NCBI RefSeq assembly: GCF_046098205.1
Contig: NZ_JBJURJ010000003.1
Location: 397,142-461,141 of the forward strand
Direction of reading: 5' to 3'
From: Paenibacillus_AR mesotrionivorans
Lineage (GTDB): Bacteria > Bacillota > Bacilli > Paenibacillales > NBRC-103111
Length of the DNA stretch: 64,000 nucleotides
How positions within the stretch are numbered: the stretch's first letter is position 1; each line of letters opens with the position of its first letter. Positions 59,246 to 64,000 of this stretch are shown in pieces. A program made the translations under genes and the position numbers. The notes beneath the pieces are model-generated. The model ran no database searches. It saw only the letters and a program-made list of their open reading frames with translations, and was not told where the DNA came from.

Positions 59246-59407
59246 AGCGCATCTCCTTCGTTTCAATTGCGTTACTATATAAAGTGGAGACGCGCAGCCT
59301 CCAACGTAGGTGGACGCTAAACTGCGTCCCTATAACGGATATCCGCGACTCAGGACCGCAAGGCCCTTCGTTTCGTCCGCTTCCGCTGCGGACTCATCAG
59401 GCGGAGA

Positions 59408-59533
59408 CTAAGAGATAAGATGACGAAGAGCTTCCGCCAGGACTAAACCGAGCATTTTTGCGACAAGCTTCGGGGTCAGGCGGATACGGCGGGAATGTGT
59501 ATGGGATCGAGCGGGAATGGTCGATGTTGTCAT
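59408..59533 (-). CDS. 41-aa basic protein, first gene of the minus-strand block
   Basis: A small basic protein (MTTSTIPARSHTHSRRIRLT, then PKLVAKMLGLVLAEALRHLIS). GGAGG lies 10 nt before the ATG. It lies just downstream of the repressor control region, in the place of a Cro/anti-repressor-like or early regulatory peptide. Short but well supported by its ribosome site and position. Confidence 0.5.
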   Translation of the reverse strand: MTTSTIPARSHTHSRRIRLTPKLVAKMLGLVLAEALRHLIS

Positions 59534-59549
59534 AACGTTGAAACCTCCT

Positions 59550-59625
59550 CTAATTGATTAACGTATAATATTTAACGTCTATCGTTAAAACGAGTATATA
59601 ACGCCTGTTGATAAACGTCAATAGA
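59550..59625. promoter_or_regulatory. Divergent control region with TTAACG operators
   Basis: TTTAACG-TCTAT-CGTTAAA (59571-59589) is a perfect inverted repeat. Similar half-sites are ATTAACGTATA (59557), TATAACG (59598) and ATAAACGTC (59611). They lie between the 41-aa gene (minus) and the XRE gene (plus), as expected for a lysis/lysogeny-type switch. Confidence 0.65.
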
Positions 59626-59675
59626 TTATTTCCCATTGTTTAGTATTACGGTATACTTTTCTTGAGGTGGTGTGC

Positions 59676-59900
59676 TTGGCTATGCGGATTGCTCTTCAAA
59701 AAACTCTAGACGCTGAAGGGATTACGAAAGGCGCGCTTGCCCGAGAAGCAAAGGTGCGTCCCAACTTTGTATATGAACTGTGTGAAGGAAAAACCAGACG
59801 TATCGACTTAGACACGCTTAATAAGCTGATAAATACTTTGAACGAAATGTCCGGCAAAGAGTATGACTTATCCGCGGTACTTGAATACATACCGGAATAA
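59676..59900 (+). CDS. XRE family repressor-type protein
   Basis: A 74-aa Cro/CI-type HTH protein: GITKGALAREAKVRPNFVYELCEGKTRRIDLDTLNKLINTL (split motif), with a short C-terminal helix. It is the only plus-strand gene of the element and lies opposite the main block, so it is the likely master repressor. GAGG lies 8 nt before the TTG at 59676; the ATG at 59682 is an alternative. Confidence 0.82.
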   Translation: MAMRIALQKTLDAEGITKGALAREAKVRPNFVYELCEGKTRRIDLDTLNKLINTLNEMSGKEYDLSAVLEYIPE

Positions 59901-60026
59901 CACGCTGTTTTACCGTTGAAATCACTCAAAATAAGCCGCGCAGACTGCCGGAAGGGGTAACGTACCTCCTCCGCTCTCTGGCGGCTATTTCGTGCGAATT
60001 TTACGTTAAATCACTATTTCCAACAT

Positions 60027-60974
60027 TCAACTGAGTATCGAATTAACCGGTGAGAATTTGGAATGCTGCTTCTTTATATCCGCTTGGAACATCTCGGCAT
60101 ATAGTTGTGCCATATGTAATGATTTATGGCCCATTATTTTCATAAAGCTTACGGTGTCAGCTCCATTGATAACATAATTCCGGGCAAACGTATACCTCAG
60201 TGTGTGACACGAAACTCTTACCCCTTTTATCTTTGCCTGAGCGCCATATTCTGTAATCTCCTCTTGTATGGTCCGTCGCTTCAGCGGTTTCCCTTCAATA
60301 TTCAAAAAGAATATCGTTGAATCGGACTCCGGTCGCAATTCAGCGTATTGGATTAAGTGGGTATTGAAAAAATCACCGAAGGGAACGGTCCTCTCTATCC
60401 TAGATTTACCAAACACTTTTATAGTTCGTTCTTTCCAGAAGATATCATGGTTACGAATGCTTAACGCCTCATCTAACCTAATACCGGTATCAAGAAGGAG
60501 TAGGAGAAAGACATAATTACGGTAACCTATAGGACTCCCACGGTCAGGAACGTTTAAAAGTGCTGTAACCTGTTCATGATTCAATGTTCGAGGCATCCTT
60601 TTTTCTTCAACCATATTATCAATAAACTCCATCGGATTCTCCGTAATGTAGCCGACACTGTGTAAGTAATTAAAAAATGCCCGGATACTGCGAATGTACT
60701 TATTAATCGTCGGTGCACTATTACCCTCGTCCAATCTCGATTGAATGAACTCCTGAACATCCTCCACAATAACAGCCTTTAACGTAGATACCTCGATGCT
60801 TTCGAGAAACCTAGCGAACCCGGTGAGAACCTGATGATATGAAGAAACAGTGCTTTCCGTTAAGTTTTTCATTTTCCGCGACTTTATGAAGAGATTAATT
60901 GCTTCAGGAAATTTAAGTTCAGCTTTCGCCTCCTTCATTTCTAACAGTAGTTTTCGTTTCTCCTTGTAGTCCAT
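60027..60974 (-). CDS. Tyrosine recombinase 1
   Basis: A 315-aa phage-type integrase. N-terminal SAM-like DNA-binding domain (about residues 28-110), and catalytic domain with Arg in LDTGIRLDEALS, Lys-beta region FGKSRIERTVPFG, H-x-x-R in CHTLRYTFAR and the nucleophile Tyr in MGHKSLHMAQLYAEM. The usual His after HxLR is Tyr, which is tolerated in the family. GGGAGGTTTG precedes ATG 60974. A terminator-like hairpin lies 10 nt upstream of that site. Confidence 0.93.
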   Translation of the reverse strand: MDYKEKRKLLLEMKEAKAELKFPEAINLFIKSRKMKNLTESTVSSYHQVLTGFARFLESIEVSTLKAVIVEDVQEFIQSRLDEGNSAPTINKYIRSIRAFFNYLHSVGYITENPMEFIDNMVEEKRMPRTLNHEQVTALLNVPDRGSPIGYRNYVFLLLLLDTGIRLDEALSIRNHDIFWKERTIKVFGKSRIERTVPFGDFFNTHLIQYAELRPESDSTIFFLNIEGKPLKRRTIQEEITEYGAQAKIKGVRVSCHTLRYTFARNYVINGADTVSFMKIMGHKSLHMAQLYAEMFQADIKKQHSKFSPVNSILS

Positions 60975-60995
60975 TTCTGCAAACCTCCCATGAAA

Positions 60996-61033
60996 TAATA
61001 AAACCGCCAACGCGTTAATCTGCGTCAGCGGTT
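60996..61033 (-). terminator. Terminator/attenuator directly before recombinase 1
   Basis: AACCGCTGACGC/GCGTTGGCGGTT stem (one or two mismatches) followed by TTATTATTT on the minus strand. It lies between the 26-aa frame and the ribosome site of recombinase 1. Confidence 0.65.
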
Positions 61034-61035
61034 CG

Positions 61036-61116
61036 TCAATCTCCGTTATTCTTACGTACTGCGGTAATTACCTTTTGCATAGCCATTTTCGGCATATCCG
61101 GTGCAATCCACGTCAT
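61036..61116 (-). CDS. 26-aa leader-type peptide upstream of recombinase 1
   Basis: MTWIAPDMPKMAMQKVITAV then RKNNGD. AAAGGAGG lies 9 nt before the ATG. Its stop is 3 nt before the terminator stem, so translation could affect hairpin formation and thereby recombinase 1 expression. Not a recognised protein. Confidence 0.45.
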   Translation of the reverse strand: MTWIAPDMPKMAMQKVITAVRKNNGD

Positions 61117-61216
61117 AATAGCGCACCTCCTTTCGTCCGCCTAGTATAACACGAAATACAACGTTGTTTTACCGTTTAGAATACGTCAAATTAGACGATA
61201 TAGGCGGCGAGAAAGC

Positions 61217-61254
61217 AAAAAAAACCACCCACCGAAGATTACCGGTAGAGTGGC
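61217..61254 (-). terminator. Terminator of recombinase 2
   Basis: CCAC-TCT-ACCG...CGGT-GGG-TGG stem followed by TTTTTTTT on the minus strand, 17 bp after the recombinase 2 stop. Confidence 0.8.
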
Positions 61255-61271
61255 GTTTCAATTTGCGCCGC

Positions 61272-62237
61272 TTAGAATAACTTTTCAAGAGGACTAAACT
61301 TGCGATGCTCGTCCCGCACTTCGTTACTAAACAAGTTTACGTAGGTTCTTACCTGGTCCAGATTCGCATGGCCTAAGACGGCTTGAAGGGCAAAAATATC
61401 CGCTTTATTTTGAACACTAAGCTTTGCAAACGTGTGTCTCAGCGTATGGCACGAGCAGCGAACGCCGTCAATTCCTGCCCTGCGTCCATACCGTGACACC
61501 TGTTCCTGTACCTGACGAATCGTAATAGGGCCGTTGTCGATCGTCACAAATAAGGAATTATGCTCAAGTTTGCCGCGGAGTTGGATGTACTTCATAAGCT
61601 GCTTCTTCATGGTACTCTGGAAGGGAACCAGCCGCTGTCTGTTGTTTTTCCCATCAATTTTTATTACGCCGTCATTCCAGTTAATATCTTCAAGCTTAAT
61701 ATCAACTAATTCTCGGACTCTGATTCCGGTTTCTAAGAACAGTGACAGGACCGTGTAGTCCCTAACGCCTATAAAAGTCTTTTGGTCAGGCTGAGCCAAT
61801 AGAAGCCGCAATTGGGTAGTTGTAAAAGCATTAACTACTGTCTTCTTCTGTCTTATGAGTGACATCTTGCACATTGGACTTTGTACTAAGTGTCCCTCTT
61901 TAACTAAATAGTTAAACATTGCACGTATAGCGCGTAAGATACAATTTATGGATGTTTCTTTCAATCCATCGTCCATAAGGTGCAGTATAACGTTTTCTTT
62001 TATGATTTGCTGAGTTATAGTGTGCGGAGCTGTATTAATTTTTTGCTTTTCAAGTATCTTTTTAAACTTGTTTAACTCCTGTCTATAAAATCCAATTGTA
62101 TGCGGACTTATATTCCGTATTTTTCCGTCACGTAAAAATAAGTCGATCGCGCTTTCCAAATCATCTACCACGTACACCGGTTTATGCTCCGGAAGAAAAT
62201 CCTCCTGTGTTAGATTGTTTTTTCTGCGTTTTGCCAT
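61272..62237 (-). CDS. Tyrosine recombinase 2
   Basis: A 321-aa integrase with catalytic residues Arg in ETGIRVRELV, H-x-x-R-H in CHTLRHTFAK, His in LGHANLDQVRTY and the nucleophile Tyr in the same segment. It is similar in layout and C-terminal end (KFSPLEKLF compared with KFSPVNSILS) to recombinase 1, so the pair arose by duplication or works as a dimeric team. GGAGGTTGTGTA precedes ATG 62237. It is closest to the att site and the likely integrase. Confidence 0.93.
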   Translation of the reverse strand: MAKRRKNNLTQEDFLPEHKPVYVVDDLESAIDLFLRDGKIRNISPHTIGFYRQELNKFKKILEKQKINTAPHTITQQIIKENVILHLMDDGLKETSINCILRAIRAMFNYLVKEGHLVQSPMCKMSLIRQKKTVVNAFTTTQLRLLLAQPDQKTFIGVRDYTVLSLFLETGIRVRELVDIKLEDINWNDGVIKIDGKNNRQRLVPFQSTMKKQLMKYIQLRGKLEHNSLFVTIDNGPITIRQVQEQVSRYGRRAGIDGVRCSCHTLRHTFAKLSVQNKADIFALQAVLGHANLDQVRTYVNLFSNEVRDEHRKFSPLEKLF

Positions 62238-62354
62238 TACACAACCTCCGAAAAGTATTCGCCGCTGCACCGATTCGGGGCCGATAAAAACGACCATAGT
62301 CGTACGTATAACGTCTGTCCGCTGTATAAAATCATTGCGCACTACTGATAACGC

Positions 62355-62384
62355 AAAAAACCGACTGTACATTCGTACAATCGG
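62355..62384 (-). terminator. Element-borne terminator downstream of tRNA-Leu
   Basis: CCGATTGTAC-GAAT-GTACAGTCGG (one G-U) followed by TTTTTT on the minus strand. It replaces the displaced tRNA-operon terminator and shields the recombinase genes from rRNA-operon transcription. Confidence 0.88.
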
Positions 62385-62417
62385 CGCATAATCAGCGTAA
62401 ACTAGCGGAAAACAATG

Positions 62418-62485
62418 ATGCCGGCGAGAGGACTCGAACCTCCACGGTTTCCCTCACGATTTTGAGTCGCGCGCGTCTGCCATTC
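62418..62485 (-). repeat. attR: 68-bp direct repeat in tRNA-Leu
   Basis: Identical to 44589-44656. This copy completes a functional tRNA-Leu gene, so integration keeps the tRNA intact. Confidence 0.95.
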
Positions 62486-62497
62486 CGCCACGCCGGC
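62419..62497 (-). tRNA. tRNA-Leu (CAA)
   Basis: 7-bp acceptor stem GCCGGCG/CGCCGGC, anticodon loop CTCAAAA (anticodon CAA), variable arm and T arm with TTCGAGT. Last tRNA of the cluster and the integration site of the element. Confidence 0.93.
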
Positions 62498-62506
62498 TTA
62501 TTCAAA

Positions 62507-62580
62507 CGTTCCCTAAGAGATTCGAACTCCTGGCCTTTTGATTCGTAGTCAAACGCTCTATCCAGCTGAGCTAAGGGAAC
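62507..62580 (-). tRNA. tRNA-Arg (ACG)
   Basis: Acceptor GTTCCCT/AGGGAAC, anticodon loop CTACGAA, T loop TTCGAAT. Confidence 0.93.
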
Positions 62581-62590
62581 AAGCAAAAAA

Positions 62591-62661
62591 AGGCGCCACC
62601 CAGATTCGAACTGGGGGTAAAGCTTTTGCAGAGCTCTGCCTTACCTCTTGGCTATGGCGCC
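62591..62661 (-). tRNA. tRNA-Cys (GCA)
   Basis: Acceptor GGCGCCA/TGGCGCC, anticodon loop CTGCAAA, U discriminator as usual for Cys. Confidence 0.93.
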
Positions 62662-62670
62662 ATATTATGG

Positions 62671-62742
62671 AGCGGACGAAGGGATTCGAACCCTCGACCC
62701 TCGCCTTGGCAAGGCGATGCTCTACCACTGAGCCACGTCCGC
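62671..62742 (-). tRNA. tRNA-Gly (GCC)
   Basis: Acceptor GCGGACG/CGTCCGC, anticodon loop TTGCCAA, U discriminator. Confidence 0.93.
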
Positions 62743-62749
62743 ATCATAC

Positions 62750-62820
62750 TGGGGATCTAGGATTCGAACCTAGGAATGACGGAGTCAAAGTCCGTTGCCT
62801 TACCGCTTGGCTAATCCCCA
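62750..62820 (-). tRNA. tRNA-Gln (TTG)
   Basis: Acceptor TGGGGAT/ATCCCCA, anticodon loop CTTTGAC. Confidence 0.92.
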
Positions 62821-62841
62821 ATAAACAGAAAAAAATAAGTG

Positions 62842-62916
62842 GGGCGATCGAAGGGAATTGAACCCTCGAGTGTCGGATCCACAAACCGATGCGTTAACCA
62901 CTTCGCCACGATCGCC
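62842..62916 (-). tRNA. tRNA-His (GTG)
   Basis: Acceptor GGCGATC/GATCGCC, anticodon loop TTGTGGA; C discriminator, as expected for tRNA-His. Confidence 0.92.
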
Positions 62917-62936
62917 ATGTTACTAAGTTTGAATGG

Positions 62937-63007
62937 CAGGGGCAGCAGGAGTTGAACCCACACTAACGGTTTTGGAGACCGCTGTTCTACCATTAAACTA
63001 TGCCCCT
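62937..63007 (-). tRNA. tRNA-Trp (CCA)
   Basis: Acceptor AGGGGCA/TGCCCCT, anticodon loop CTCCAAA, G discriminator. Confidence 0.93.
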
Positions 63008-63032
63008 ATGTAAATGTCAAATAAAGAAGTGG

Positions 63033-63113
63033 TGGAGGGCGATGGATTCGAACCACCGAACCCGAAGGAAGAGATTTACAGTCTCCCGCGTTTGGCCACT
63101 TCGCTAGCCCTCC
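63033..63113 (-). tRNA. tRNA-Tyr (GTA)
   Basis: Acceptor GGAGGGC/GCCCTCC, anticodon loop CTGTAAA, long variable arm, as in bacterial tRNA-Tyr. Confidence 0.93.
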
Positions 63114-63125
63114 ACAAAAAAATGG

Positions 63126-63198
<73 letters not shown>

Positions 63199-63209
63199 AC
63201 AATAGATGG

Positions 63210-63282
<73 letters not shown>

Positions 63283-63303
63283 TTATGTTGTTGTAAAAAA
63301 TGG

Positions 63304-63377
63304 CGGAGCCGACGAGATTCGAACTCGCGGTCTCCTGCGTGACAGGCAGGCATGTTAGGCCTCTACACCACGGCTCC
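63304..63377 (-). tRNA. tRNA-Asp (GTC)
   Basis: Acceptor GGAGCCG/CGGCTCC, anticodon loop CTGTCAC, G discriminator. Confidence 0.93.
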
Positions 63378-63383
63378 GCGGTA

Positions 63384-63457
<74 letters not shown>

Positions 63458-63469
63458 TCGTAAATATGG

Positions 63470-63542
63470 TGGGCGCTGAGGGGATCGAACCCCCGACCCT
63501 CTGCTTGTAAGGCAGATGCTCTCCCGGCTGAGCTAAGCGCCC
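63470..63542 (-). tRNA. tRNA-Val (TAC)
   Basis: Acceptor GGGCGCT/AGCGCCC, anticodon loop CTTACAA. Confidence 0.93.
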
Positions 63543-63550
63543 GAGAAACA

Positions 63551-63622
63551 TGACCCGTAGGGGATTCGAACCCCTGTTACCTCCGTGAAAGGGAGGTGTC
63601 TTAACCCCTTGACCAACGGGCC
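63551..63622 (-). tRNA. tRNA-Glu (TTC)
   Basis: Acceptor GGCCCGT/ACGGGTC (one G-U), anticodon loop CTTTCAC. Confidence 0.92.
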
Positions 63623-63638
63623 ACTAAAAAAATAGTGG

Positions 63639-63728
63639 CGGAGAGAGAGGGATTCGAACCCTCGAGACGCTTGTGGCGCCTACACGATTTCCAATCGTGC
63701 TCCTTCGACCAAACTCGGACACCTCTCC
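63639..63728 (-). tRNA. tRNA-Ser (GGA)
   Basis: Acceptor GGAGAGG/CTCTCTCC region, anticodon loop TTGGAAA, long variable arm, G discriminator. Confidence 0.92.
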
Positions 63729-63734
63729 ATATGG

Positions 63735-63807
63735 CTCCCCGAGCAGGACTCGAACCTGCGACAACTCGATTAACAGTCGAGTGCTCTACCGACTGAGCTA
63801 TCAGGGA
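63735..63807 (-). tRNA. tRNA-Asn (GTT)
   Basis: Acceptor TCCCTGA/TCGGGGA, anticodon loop CTGTTAA, G discriminator. First tRNA after the 23S gene. Confidence 0.92.
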
Positions 63808-63927
63808 ATATACACTACAGTTCAGAGCTTGTGCCCTGAAAACCGGATGCGAAACGAGGTCACCGAAACCTCTTCATCTATACCACTGCTTACCAAGTGA
63901 GTGTGGCTACCGCCACTCTCGTTGGTT

Positions 63928-64000
63928 AAGCCCTCGACCGATTAGTATTCGTCAGCTCCATGTGTTGCCACACTTCCACCCCGAACCTATCTACCTCGTC
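63928..64000 (-). rRNA. 23S rRNA, 3' end (partial)
   Basis: The minus strand reads GAGGTAGATAGGTTCGGGGT and later GAGCTGACGAATACTAATCG and GTCGAGGGCTTAACC, the conserved 3' end of bacterial 23S rRNA. The gene continues beyond the right edge. The 120-bp spacer to tRNA-Asn holds a CTGAAAACCGGATGCGAAACG-type rrn spacer segment (plus strand) but no 5S sequence. Confidence 0.95.

Larger units (their letters stand above)
44589..62485. mobile_element. tRNA-Leu-integrated element with partial tail module
   Basis: About 17.8 kb between two identical 68-bp att repeats, with two tyrosine recombinase genes at the tRNA side. Nearly all genes run on the minus strand in one block; a repressor-type XRE gene is divergent. 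The element encodes replication- and regulation-type proteins plus a tape measure protein, a tail-tip protein and a chaperone-like protein. No capsid, portal, large terminase, major tail or lysis gene is seen. All recognised genes look intact. It is either a phage satellite, a phage-plasmid derivative, or a prophage reduced by deletion. Confidence 0.88.

Noticed and set aside
63808..63927. 5S rRNA gene in the 23S-tRNA spacer
   Set aside because: The length is right, but none of the conserved 5S segments is present on either strand.

Overview
The window reads as chromosome of a spore-forming Bacillales bacterium, most likely Paenibacillus or a close relative. Supporting signs are strong AGGAGG ribosome sites, GTG/TTG starts, a YjcZ-type spore peptide, a Lia-type envelope-stress operon, and a tRNA cluster in the same order as Bacillus trnD. 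Most genes lie on the minus strand.

Region by region. 1-5.8 kb: a partial unknown gene, then a seven-gene envelope-stress operon (small LiaI-like membrane protein, PspA, PspC, PspA, LiaF, LiaS, LiaR) carrying a small inverted-repeat element between liaF and liaS. 6-8.7 kb: small spore-type genes and an Eis-like acetyltransferase. 8.8-25 kb: metabolism dominated by low-oxygen functions (MoaA, MobA, two hemerythrins, FeoA-FeoA-FeoB, acetolactate synthase, a CGCGG-type RiPP precursor). Five promoters here carry TGTGA-N6-TCACA-like Fnr boxes placed about 41.5 bp upstream of a plausible start site; feo adds Fur boxes. GH30 glucosidase, AraC, MOSC, phosphatase, HxlR and oxalate decarboxylase genes are interleaved. 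24.4-29.7 kb: a GntR-controlled hydantoinase/transporter operon with three palindromic operators in its promoter. 30-33 kb: a PLP dehydratase divergent from a MocR-type regulator. 33.4-36.9 kb: a cluster resembling orphan toxin-immunity genes. 37-38.6 kb: a MarR regulator with a perfect Fur box. 38.7-44.4 kb: an M20 amidohydrolase, two 6-oxocamphor-hydrolase-like crotonases and an L-serine dehydratase, divergent from a dedicated regulator.

44,589-62,485 is an integrated element bounded by a 68-bp perfect direct repeat of the tRNA-Leu 3' part. It encodes two tandem tyrosine recombinases, a repressor-type XRE protein, a replication-initiator-like winged-helix protein next to a 40/46-bp degenerate iteron array, an HNH nuclease, a cold-shock-domain protein, a phBC6A51-type HTH protein, and a partial tail module (small chaperone-like protein, 1165-aa tape measure, tail-tip/receptor-binding protein). 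I see no portal, capsid, large terminase, major tail protein or lysis gene. It looks like a phage satellite or a streamlined phage derivative that keeps tail-length and tail-tip genes. Two tandem copies of a structured RNA with compensatory base changes sit inside it.

62.4-64.0 kb: a 16-tRNA cluster directly downstream of a 23S rRNA 3' end, with no 5S gene between them. The element has cut this tRNA operon off from its original terminator (now at 44.55 kb) and supplies its own.

Limits: all family calls are from reading the protein sequence by eye, without database searches. Promoter and operator calls are motif matches.
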